From Rhabdornis inornatus (Eukaryota > Chordata > Aves > Passeriformes > Rhabdornithidae), in NCBI GenBank assembly GCA_013397075.1, contig VWZS01004771.1, forward strand, positions 1 to 64,000: 64,000 bases of DNA. Reading direction: 5' to 3'. The translations under genes were made by a program, and so were the position numbers. Below are positions 24,447 to 35,936 of this stretch, piece by piece. The notes beneath the pieces were generated by a model. The model had not been told where the DNA came from. It searched no databases and was given only the letters and a program-made list of their open reading frames with translations. The number at the start of each line of letters is the position of its first letter. The first letter of the stretch is position 1.

Positions 24447-27400
24447 CATAAGATGTGCAGATAATCATGCTCTGTAATGGATGCAACATAGGACAAGAAA
24501 GCAGCAGAAAAAGAGCTGTAATTTACGGTTCATAAATTGTGCTGCCTCTGTCAGCATCAAAAAAAGCTGGTTTGTTTCATATCTGCTAAAGTTCTCATCC
24601 AGAATAATCTAATCAGTTGCAGGCTTTATAATATTTACATTTTAGTGAAGCATTGCTCTGCAAACATCACATTTCTGCGGAGTGCTGCATACCTGTAATA
24701 ATTACCATGGCTTAAAGAATCCTAGTTCATAATTTATAAATGACACAGACATTCCCACAAGTCCTGAGTGATAACATCTTTGATTAGAGCTATACATAGG
24801 CATGAAGGAGCTCATTTTGAATTCACAGGGATTCAGTACTGAGTAAAGTGACAGTTTTAGTGCCAAACATGCCATGAGACAGGAGAATTTGTGTACATGG
24901 GTACATGAAATCTGCTGTGGCTTCTGCTGCATTTCTGGATGCCTTACTGGAGGTGAAGCCATTCGCGTGCTGTTAGGGCTGGGTCCCCCATCTTCTGCAT
25001 GCAGGAATAACTAAAGAGACGTTGAATTTTGACAGTGTTTTTTCCAGGGAGAGCACCTCAGGATAAGAGGCTAGTGTGGAGTGTTTGAAGAAAACCAGGC
25101 TGACCCAGTTTTTCTGCACGTTTGGCGTTTACAGGAATGAATTTACAGCAATTCCAAAAGACCAGGTAGTCTCACTCTCCCTGAAGTCCCACCAGGAGAA
25201 CACTGGAATAGTTAAGCCTGCAGTCATACGCATTATTCCTGCTGCTGCTTTACCAAAATAAGGGATTACTGCCTTTACTTACTGACCCTTACCTACGGAG
25301 GTCTTCCTTATTGCCCACTGCTGATTGTCCTTTAATGCAATTCTGGAAAAAACATGTGAAAAGGAAAGTCTCCAGTTCTTAACTAAAAATTTTCAGTAAT
25401 ATTGTGTAGAAAACAGGTATGTAGATATGTAGGGGATTTCTTTCTTTTGTGCGTGGGTTAGCAATAAGATCAGCTGCAAAATAAAATAGGCTATAAAGAA
25501 GAAGGGAAAGGAGGTAAGTCTCGAGGCGCAGAGATGTCCTGTGGTTACAACAGGGAGTGGGGATTCTGATTAAAAAGCTACAGTCTGATGCTAAGTAATA
25601 TTCAAGGAACTATTTCCCTGCCTTAGTTTTCACATCAGAGTTGGTAACTACTGCTTTGATCTGTATGTTTTCAGTGCCATGCTAAGTACAGAGCAGCTGG
25701 GTTTGAAAGCTTCAGGCAGGAGTCTGCTTCAGCTGTGTGTCCCTGAAGGCTGGGCCAGCTCAATATGGGCCAGCTGACAGCACAGGAGTTGTGATTAAGC
25801 TTTGGCTCAGGGTCTGTTATGCTTATTCCAAAGGTTTTGATGCTTCAGGGAGGTTGAAACAAATAAATAAACAACCCTGCCGTGTTTGCACTAAAGAATT
25901 GAGATAGACCATCTCCCCAGCTGCCTGCTCTGCTCCTCTGCTTTGACTTCCACCTCCCCGTGCTGAAGTGATGCTGCAATGGCAGGGAGCAGCACTCCTT
26001 AGCACGGGCTCTTGCTGCAGGTGAAAATGGGTTCACGCTAATGAAGGGGGACTGTATATTTTGTTGTCTGAGGAGCTGCCAGCATTTTAGTGCTGGGTAG
26101 CTGTGCGTGTTCTATAAAGGCTTATTTCCCCATCAGAGAAGGGAGAGCACTTGAGGGGTTGGGCTGTTGCTTGTAGGTGGGTGAGAGCCAGAGCAGTGGG
26201 GTTTAGCTGTGCTGGGGTATTTGAGGAGTCTCTTTAGGGCTATGAGTCCTGCTTACCTTGGGAGAAAATGTGTTTTTATCAGTGTTTATTTACCTGGCTT
26301 TGTGTTGTTTCCCATGTGGTCAGGAATACTGGCTGTGGGAGCTGGCTAGTCACACACAGCCTTTCTCTTTGCTGTGCTGTGTGTCTGTCTTGGCTGCGTA
26401 CAATGTGCTGGCACATCCTGAAAGACATCAGAATATTCTCAGCCCTGGTTGGGTAAGTAAGGTCTTAAATAATGCTATTTCTTCTGTCCTACAGCTTTAG
26501 TACCTCAGTAGTGGAACTGTAACTTTGAGGTGGTAACTGAGCTTCTGGAATCCTTTTTTTCTAAGGCTGTGTGGGAAGGGGTGAACTCTGTGACTTTCTT
26601 ATCTGTTGGCAAGTGCTTGGGAATGGTATTTAGAGAAGTCTTACTTTTTTTCTTACTGGCTCTTCCATAAAATTCTAAGCATAGAATCATTAAATGTCAA
26701 AAACTTTATCTTCTTTTCTGAGGGAAAGCAAGACAACAGTGGAAGAGAAGACTTGGTAATTTCAGCACAAAACTCTGCTTTTATTTTGGCTGCAGTCTGA
26801 GTTGATCCCCTGGGCTGACTAAGTGTCAGATACGTGATAGAACTGAAACAGAGATTGGCTTTCCTGCTTGTTAGCTGGCAATTAAGTGATGTTTCTGTGT
26901 CAGGCAATGCACGAATGTGAACATTCGTAGTCTGCTCTACAGGAGGGAGTGTATCAAACTAAATATTTTGACGGTATTTCCTTTCCCTCCTGCGTTCTCC
27001 TGCCTTAATCTGATAAATGAGGCTTTTGTGTTCTGTAAGGTGCTGGATTTGTTGGTCAAAGGACTTGAGTTCAGTGTTAAGAGTTTTGTGTTGTGTACCT
27101 CCCCTTGCCTGAAGAAGTTGCTGGATACAGCTCTCAGTTCATCTTGGATGATTTTCAAAGAGATTTTAACGGATAGTTTAGGGTGCAAAATTTGTTGCAG
27201 ACATAAAGTAGCCTGGTTTTTAGGCCTCAGCCTTTTACGTTCTGTTTGTTTCTGCCTACATGTAGATATTAAATATGTAAGGTTTGCCTTAAGAATAGCA
27301 CAGGCTGTTAAGTTTATTATGATTTCTGTGAAATAAAACAGGGTTGAATGTTTACAAATATTTAGGGTTATTTCCCAGCAGTAAGTCTCTGTGCTAGCTG

Positions 27401-30400
27401 CTCTGATTAAATGGAAGCTGTGCTGAAAAAAATTACTTTCTGCAGTCACATTAACACATTTTTTGTTTAAAAAATGATTGGTAAGACATGGTGTTCCTAG
27501 TAGAAATTATTCTGCCAGGTTATGGTTTTATTTTCCATTAATTAGACCTGTGTTTTAGAAGAGTCTGTAGGGGAGCTTGAAATTCTAGTCTTGTCCTTAC
27601 TACTTGCCTGCATGGATCAAACTGCTAATAGAAACTTAAAATGCAGTTGTTCCAAATTATTGTTTAGGTTAAAATATCAGGGGGCTCTATGGAGGCCATT
27701 AATACTGGAGCTATGAATTAACATTTAATTCCTATTAGTTTAGTTTCTATTGTAGCAGGTTTTTCTAAACACCAGCTAGCAGGCAATTTTTCTAATCTCT
27801 GGCTTGACAGTATTTCAGTGTTGTTTACTGCATGGTCTGAATCTTTTGCTCTCTCAAAAGATGAGAGTTTGTGTGCTCAGTGTCAGCTTCTCATCTTGTC
27901 ATTATTTTCAAGCTACAAATGTATTTTCAAGGACTCTAAGAAATGTATGGATTATTGTGGGTGTGAAATTGTCTGGTTTGGTTTTCTTTTTCCCCTTTCT
28001 TTTCCTTAATTGTAGCTGTATCCCAAAGCTCAGGGACTGGAATTAAAGAGCCTTCCCTGCGTGGATGCAGAAGTGTGCCAGGGGAGTGTTAACAGAACTA
28101 GGCTTAATGGATAACTGTAATTTTCATGTTTCAAACCTTGCTTTGTTTAAATTCCTCTGAGCAGAGAGAGACCTCTGTCATGTTCTTTTTCAAACTTGTA
28201 ATACCCTGTATCTCCCTTTTAAAATGATCTCTAAGGATCATATAAAACACACTTCTTGCATGGTTTTAAATTACAAATAATTACTGATTCATGTGTGTTA
28301 TCTGTCCTTTCTTCCTCCTGTGCTACTTTAGTCTCTGTAATTTCTTCTTTAGTGACTTTATCCTCTTTTTCTGGTTGCCAGTATTTTCTCTCTCAAGTGT
28401 CTGGAGTAAGTCTCTGGAAAACTGCATCATGGACAGCTGTTTAGATTTTCCAAAATAGCTCCTTGGCTGGTATTCAGAGACTATTTTAGTGGCAAATAAA
28501 TTAATGGGATTGTTTTAGAAGAGGAAATGTTTCTTCACTAGCTATTTTTTCATAGGTAAAGGGGTATTTAAATTTTTGTTTGTCTTCACGAGCTCTTATT
28601 GAAGTGAGTAATGCATTCATGCTTTTGTCTTTAATATATTACATCCTATCATGAAAGGTTCTATTCCTCTTGCTCACCTTCTTCCTCCCAAATGTTAAGT
28701 GGGTAGCCTTTGGGGTTGCTCCCTTGGCTAATGGAGATGGAGGGAGGGACAGGCACTTGGACTGCAAGAGGTCACTTCTGGTAGTGCTTGTGCTGTGAGG
28801 GGCTCCTGGCTTGTTTAGGGTGGGCAGCAAAGTTTTAGGTGACTTCATGCTGTGTACCTAGTCTCAGATTTCAGTGTGTTTGGTTTTAAATTTAAATTAT
28901 AGCTGAAAATGTCCTTTTTATATGCTTTTCTTTGCTTGAAGAAAAAGCCCCAAGGACATCTAAATTTCTGCCAGAGGTGATTTTCTTCTTTCTTTTTTCT
29001 TTCTATTAGATGTTGTAGTTGTCACCCATTTATTGACTTTCATCTCTGAAACTGAGTGAGCTCCTTACCCTCAGTGCTGAGTTTTCATATAACCTTGAGA
29101 CAGAATTGTAATTCTCTGCATCATCTCCTGATTTTTGGTGTCTTTTTAAAGTGAGTTATTGGAACTCTTCGTTAATCCTACACCCGTGCAGCTAATACCT
29201 TATGTGGGGAGAAAAATTGCGTTCTTGCTTCCTAATTCCTTTCTATACATCCAAGGATTATGTTTGCTCTTTCCTGACAAAGAATCATATAGAGACTTTC
29301 TTGTGGACTTGCTTATCCTCTGCTATGTCTCATTTCTCTTCAGAGCTTTTGTAGCTGCTGACATTATTCATGAAAATACTGAATAGTGCCAGACCTGTGC
29401 TGTGTTAATTAGAAACTGTCTCTGCAGCCCGTAATCTTCAATAGGAAATGGTGGTGAAAGTTTAATGAAAAAGCACATTCGACCCTGTGTTTCATCTCTT
29501 GTATGCCATCTGCCTGCAGTTATGCAATTTGCCCTGGATAATACTGTAAAATTGAGGGAAAATGAAGATTTTTGATAGCTAATTTCCAAGATTTTTATAT
29601 TATTCTTCAGAAGAATGAATTATAGAATTATATGAAAGAATTAATGAGTTATATTAAAGAAAATATCTGCTTCATATCTTTGAGATATAATGGCATGAAT
29701 CTTGTAGTAGAATCTTCCAAAGAGCAGCATGAAAAATACTGATTCATATCTTTTCTTCCTCATTCCATAGCTGCAGATAATTATTTTTAGATTTTTTTAA
29801 TATTGTAAAAAGGTGGTATATTGTAGAGAATTCCAAGGTTGCAGAGTTTCTTTTGTAAAGGTACATGAATTAAAAAAAAGGCAAAAAGCAACCTTGTAAC
29901 CTCCCCCAAAATAGTGGTGTATTTATCTACACCATTATATCACACTAAATTAACTAAGCTAACGGGGGAAACAGCTTTTTGGGTACTGATGTACTTCTTG
30001 ACCAAATCCGCTTTACAGATGGGGTGGTGGTGTGTATCTAAACCTGTGTGTCCATACAATGTGTTTGAATGTCAGTCTAAAATAATGAACATTATCTGGG
30101 GCTGTTTGGACAGAAGAATTCCATTTTGGGAATGCTGAAGGTCAAATCAGAACAAGTCTGAGCTTTCTGAGGAGATAAGTTTATTTAGCAGAGAGAGAAA
30201 ATGTCGAATGAGCCAATGCCATCATGGTTTCACCACTCTCAGGTGGTCTGAAAGTTCTGGAGTCCTATACTTCAAAATTAAGCTAAGTCCCAGTGCTATC
30301 CTTTTTCATGTTCTCTTTCTTGTTCGTTTGTTGTTTTGTATTTGTTTTGGTGGTTATTTTTTAGGGGTGGGAATCACCTTTTACTGAGGAGGAGAAGAGA

Positions 30401-30815
30401 TGGGCTGAGGGTTGAAAGAAGTTCTGGCAGCTCTTTAATGAGCAACTTTGTGAACAGCAGATGTCTCAGTGCTCTTGAGATGCAAAAGTAATTTTTCATT
30501 GGCACAGTATCTGTTTCAAATCAAACCTGCCAAGTTAAAAATGATGGTAATTGAATCACACTTTCTTAAGCAGCCATTACCTGTTTTTTCTGAAATGAAC
30601 AGGAGCATGGCTTGCATTGTATTTGCATTGAACTCCTTCAGTGCAATATAACTTTTCAGTTTGCTCTAATTTTACCACCAGCTAGTTTGGGTACTTCAAA
30701 TTAATGGCTACGGTAACTCAGGTGATTGTCAGGATGGTAGCAGAGTGTGAGTAGCACCTCACTGATCTAAACCCTGCGCAGGCACAGGACTAGGAGATCT
30801 TTCATGTCCTTGAAA

Positions 30816-31279
30816 TCATAGCATGGTTTGGGTTGGGACAGGTTGTTCAAAGCCCTTTACAGCATGGCCTTGTATGCTTCCAGGGATGGAGCATTCACAG
30901 CTTCTCTGAGCAGCCTCTGCCAGGCCCTCACCACCCTCACAGTAAAGAATTTCTTCCTAACATTCAGTCCAAACCTACCTTCAGCTGAAAGCAGCCAACC
31001 TCTTGTCATATCACTCCATGCCCTTGTAAAAAGTCCCCCTCCAGCTCTTGTAGCCCCTTTAGGCACTGGAAGGTACTCTGATGTCTCCCCAGAGCCTTCT
31101 CTTCTCAGGCTGAATAAACCCAGCTCTCTCAGCCTGGCTCCATAGCAGAAGTGCTCCAGCCCTCTGAGCATCTTCGTGGTCTCCTCTGGATTTGCTCCAG
31201 CAGGTCCACGCCATTCTTAGGCTGGGGGCCTCAGAGCTGGATGCAGTGTCCCATGTAGGCCCTCACCAGGGTGGCTCTT
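30816..31279 (-). mobile_element. CR1 LINE 3' fragment, minus strand
   Basis: Read on the minus strand this follows the avian CR1 3' region. On the + strand the hallmark blocks run in reverse order: TCATAGCATGGTTTGGGTTGG (tail), 'gttcaaagcccttta', 'cagggatggagcattcaca', 'cctcaccaccctcacagtaaagaatttcttcctaa', 'tcactccatgcccttgtaaaaagtcc', 'ggcactggaaggtactctgatgtctccccagagccttctcttctcaggctgaa', 'gtgctccagccctctgagcatcttcgtgg'. The copy is 5'-truncated and lacks a block just inside the tail. It overlaps a 104-codon minus frame (30857-31171) that is only the LINE remnant. It is antisense to BICD1. Confidence 0.92.
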
Positions 31280-34200
31280 CGTTCAGTGGTGAAACTTTTA
31301 GTGTAATGAGACTCAGGTTTTTTATGTGAAAACACTTAAATTTTGTTGAAATAGTTTGTCATGTTGGATAAACTGGAAGCTGGGAGGAATCTCACATAAA
31401 GAGAGAAAAAATGTATTTTCATTTAGAAACAAATTGAAGTATACATTTGACTCTAGCAGCAGAATGAATATATTTTTACAGGCAAGCACACAGATGTTAG
31501 GGTTGGAATTCTGTTGAAAAACCGTTTTCAATCTTATACTTTAGTTGCGATGTCACTACTTACCCCTCACTAGCTTCATTTTCTCTAGTCATATTATTTT
31601 CTCCCAAGAACTGAATGGAGGGCTGCAGAGAATCACCTGTCCTTGCAGGTTTTCAGAAAGTTTTTTCTCTTGTTATCATAGGAATTTCATCGAGGCATCT
31701 GTCCTATTTCACAAAAGTTTGACTGGAGAGGCATGTGTAAGTTTGTATTATCTACTTTGATACTTAGAAAACTTACAAATGAAAAAAATGTGCTGTGCAA
31801 TCTGATGCAGAAGGAAGAAAGAGAGGAAGAGTCTTCTGTAAGTCTAGAAGACAGTTTTCTAGGGAAAAAGGCTGATGTGGCCATCAGTAGTCAAGGTGTA
31901 AGTGTACTTGGAGAAGGGGACAACAAGCTTAGTCTTCATGGAATTCCCATTTGGATATAATGAAAGCATAACAACTCTGTTCTTTCTGTCAAGGGACTGC
32001 ATAGCTGGAAAGGAATGATAGGAATAATTTGGCTCAAATTCCAGGGGAATTTTCCTGTAAGGGTCTTGGGATGGAAAAATTAATTGGAAAGTGTGAAGAG
32101 CCCTTTGTGAAGATCTTTTATAAGTGACTGTTTGCGCAGGAGCAATTGCTTCCTTGCCTGAGTTGCAGAAGGGGGTAGAAGCAGAAATAATTCTGTAGAG
32201 TTTATGAACCCTTGATTATTTACCCCTTTGAATACTGGTAGCTCTGTACTGGGGTAGCTCAGGTTTGACAGTGCAACCCACTAGATTTATATGCAGGTGC
32301 AATTTAGCCTGTGAGTCTAAAGATAACTGCCTCATTTGTTAACAGTGTGGAAGTGCTGGTATGTTTTGAGCTCTGTAGCTAATGAGCCTTGCAATCAGGC
32401 CATAATTTAAACCACATAAATGTTGTCTTGTGGGTATTTTTGTGGGATTGTTTTGTTTGGCTGGTTTTTTTAAAATCTAGCATTAATTTAAGCATGGCAC
32501 ATTAACTAGAACCTTGCTTTGTATAGCCTGTAAATGGTTATTTGCTAAAACAAGATAAAATATTGCAATTGTTTTGCTTCAGTAAGGATGTAAACAGTCT
32601 AACTGGAAAATAATTAGTTACTAGTTTCTGGTGTGATGTGTTGTTGATCAGTTAGAAATCCAAGTGCTGCTATTTCTCTGCATTTTGGTTGCTCACTGAT
32701 GTCCTGGAGGTTAAACGTAAGTGACCCAGGGTACACCTTTTTGCATAAGTAGTTCTTCATGTGTCCATTGTTTCTGAAATATAGGTGAGTGCTGAATGCA
32801 TACATTAATAAAAAAAGTGGAAAAGCGCTCTTCTTGTGCGTGGGTTTTGGTGAAGCAGTTTGATGTACAACAGAGCTTCAAAGGATTTCACTGGCCATGC
32901 AAACAGGAGACATTAATATGTTTGTAACTCCTTTGTGACAAATAAGAGGTGCATTAACTTCTTGAATTGAGGTTATCTCAAATCGAAGTAGCACATTTGC
33001 TGTTTTTGTTTGGTTCAGCTGCAGCAAAACGGGGTTTTACCTTGGCTGGTTTAAAATTTCAGAATATTTTAATTTGGTTTTGATTTTGGGGGATGGAATG
33101 GTTTGCCAGTACTAACAAGTAGCTTTCTGTAGTACTCTTAAAATAACATGGTTATTTCGATGGTTAATAGCATTACACAGTCTATTAGAGTGATAACACT
33201 GGACTTCATGATTGTAGTTTATTTTTTCTTCTGTAGTTTCACTGTTTTTGTTTATAATATTTTTTTCCTTTCAATTTTCTTTTATGGTGACATATGCTGC
33301 TTATTAAGCAATCCACTATGTAGTTAAGTACAGAACTTGATAATTCGCCAGGTTTGCATCAGCAAGGCTGATGTTACAAATACTTCTTAGGCAAAACTAC
33401 TGTGAGCTTATTCTTGCTACCCTGCTTTGACAAAATGAATTCAGTAGCATTGCAAAACCTCCACGAAGAACTGCAAGCTCTTGTAGGAGGTTCTGTTGAG
33501 ACTGTTTATCTGCTTAAAAATAGGCTTTTATTGAAATCCGTGATGGATGTACTTGATGCAGAATATAAATATTTATGAAAATAAAGTGTTAAAGCAACTG
33601 CATTCCAGATTGCAGACTTTTTTTTATTAACTTACAATATGCAGAGCACATGGAGACTTTGGTACTGTGAAAGGAGACTTTCACAAAAGGGATCATGCAC
33701 AGATGTGGTGGTGGTGACAGCATCTAAGTTAGCAGGTTTGTACATAACTCCAGACCTTCCTTCTTCAGGCTTTGGCCAAACTCAAAGCTTTTTAGCCTGT
33801 AAGGACCATGCCATCATCATTTAGGTGAGAGCTTTTGTCAGCACCAGAAAAGACTCAGGTCTGTGAGGCTGTGCAGAGACTGTTTTGAAGGGTGGTGTGA
33901 ATGAATCTTGAATAGAAGATAACAGGACTGAGTGATAAATGCTTTAATGAGTTCATAATTTTTTTTCTTTCATCAAGACAGATGATAAAGATGCTTTTTT
34001 TTGTGTGTGTGATACTGTATCATTTCTGTGCTGGAAGTCCTCATGCAGCCAGGCAGGGGAAATGGGTTCTAATGAGTACATCTCCAGTCAGACACTGGTT
34101 TAATGGATCATAATGGGAATTGAGTGCTTTAGATTTCTTATGGAAAAGGCAGAATCTGTAACAGCTGTTCTTTGAAATATAATTTTTCCTTCCAGCAAAA

Positions 34201-35458
34201 TATGAAAGAGATGAGGAAAAGAGTGTGTGGAATCAATTCCTGCCAGTTAAATCTCATCTCTTACTCTAGTTTATTCTGCATTGAACACCTTTTGAATGGA
34301 TGGTTTATTTCTCCAGCATAACTGCACTCTTCTGTTTCCTCCCTATGACTGTTGCTCTCTCCCATATCCTCTATGGAAGCACCCCCCTTTCTATCTGTAG
34401 CTGTGCAAATGATACTGGAGGGATAAGTCAGGAAGGTCTGAATTCATGGGAGATGGAGAACAAATCTGTTTACAACTCCTTTAACCAAACAGCAGATGGT
34501 TATGTGATGCTGGAGCTAGTGGTTCTGTCTATCTGCATGAGGCTACAGAAATGGAGGAAGTTAAAGCAGTCATGGCAGCCTACCCTGTCTGTAGGTTTTC
34601 TATTTCTGTGTTTCCTACATAATTAACTAGCTCTGCCTGGATCTCTGTGCTTTGTCCAAACAGCTGATTTCCTGAAAATGCTTCCAGTTGGATTGTAGCC
34701 ACCTCCAACTCTCTTGCTTAGATGTTTCTGGAGAGGAGCTCTACCCTAAACAAGCACTTTAGAATTAACCAGAGTGGTGGTGGCGGCTTCCTGCTGGCAC
34801 TGGAGTCCTCAGTCATGACTACTTGCTTCCTGCACTTTACCACACAAAGAGATGGCTCCATAACACTGTGAACTAGATCCAAGTTTTAGTCTGGAATAGA
34901 GCAGTTGCTCTGGTCCTGTGATGCCAATTGAGCCAGTTGCAGGGTTACATGAAAGAAAAAAAGCAGCCTCTGTCTCATGGCAGCAGCTTGTTCCATCAAG
35001 CACTTGCCTTCTGCTTTTTTACAGACTGACTTGTGGAAAGGAGAATTCAGCAATAACTGCCTTGCTTCTAGTTTAGCAAAAAGTATTTGTGTATCCAGTT
35101 GTTTAAGCCATTTAGACTCAATCTGGTGAATGAGTTGCTTAAAGGAAGATGATTAATGTATGCAAACCCCATTGTCCAGCTGAAACTTGTTTACCACACT
35201 AAAATGTCAACATTATTATCTGCTGCTATCTTGAAGTGTTAGTATTTCTGTCTTCAGACAATGCAGCATTGCTGGAATACTAATGAGGCAGATGCAGTGA
35301 TGAGTCAGAGGACTCCTGAAGCTCTTAAGTCCTTATATAAATCCATGTGTAAGACTCCATACCTGTCATTTTGTGAAATAATGAGATTTTGGTGCATGTT
35401 TATCAAAATATGGGATTTTTCTCTTCACTATTTCAAGTGTCTTTATCCACATAAGAAG
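31280..35458 (+). other. Intron stretch, nothing recognised
   Basis: AT-rich intron with many T runs on the + strand and no repeat family, gene or RNA I can name. Open frames are short, at most about 108 codons (34300-34626), and lack family resemblance. Confidence 0.55.
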
Positions 35459-35936
35459 TGTTATAAATGAGAAACAGAGGTCTCGATATTCAGCAAAATT
35501 TAGATTGCTTTATTTGATATAGACATAGCAAGCAGTGTGCTGGGGAACGTGAGGAGTCACCACCCACACCGTGCTCCACCGATCCCCGGCCCGCAGCCTC
35601 TTCTCATACTATGGTTTCCTGCTGTAATCAATAATTTTTGGTTTTTTAGCTGTCACAATTTTGACAGGTAAGCAGTGGTGGTCGAATAAACATCCTTATA
35701 CAAATTCACAAAGTCTCCGGCGATAGTCAGTTGCACAGATAACCATCTGGCCTTTGTAGATAAGCACCAGTGAAGTTCTGGGAGTCTGGCCCTTGAGATA
35801 GGCAGCATTGATCAGACAAAGGCAGGAAGGGCTATTGGGCAGTCTGATTTTGCATGCTGGTAGTAGATGCAACTTAGTTGGAAAACATAACCTAACACAA
35901 TATAACATGATATAAATAACATAATATAACATAACA
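35459..35936 (-). mobile_element. LTR-like block, probable solo endogenous-retrovirus LTR (minus orientation)
   Basis: The block is bounded by TGTTATAAATGAG at 35459 and ...ATAACATAACA ending at 35936, giving TG...CA ends of LTR type. A reverse-complement AATAAA (TTTATT, 35509-35514) sits about 50 bases from the 5' edge on the + strand, where the polyadenylation signal of a minus-oriented LTR should be. A GC-rich patch (about 35570-35610) interrupts the AT-rich intron, as in many LTR R/U3 regions. The right end contains several ATAAC/TATAACA pentamer-like repeats. No internal retroviral genes and no exact target duplication are visible, so the boundaries are less sure than for the two LTRs further on. 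Confidence 0.65.

Larger units (their letters stand above)
13257..30815 (+). other. Long intron stretch with only minor repeats
   Basis: About 17.5 kb of AT-rich intron. I recognise a 16-base direct repeat (14100-14115 and 14119-14134), a 9-base-arm hairpin (14489-14512), a 15-16 base direct repeat (18341-18380) and an 8-base-arm hairpin (24423-24446). A stretch near 17180-17290 vaguely recalls CR1 but is too diverged to call. Open frames such as 26937-27449 (minus) and 26917-27336 (plus) oppose each other and match no family I know. From roughly 25000 to 34000 the + strand looks T- and G-rich to the eye, as expected of the coding strand of a transcribed intron. Confidence 0.5.

Noticed and set aside
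30857..31171. 104-codon minus frame that looks protein-like
   Set aside because: It lies fully inside the minus-strand CR1 fragment and is a piece of the LINE 3' end.
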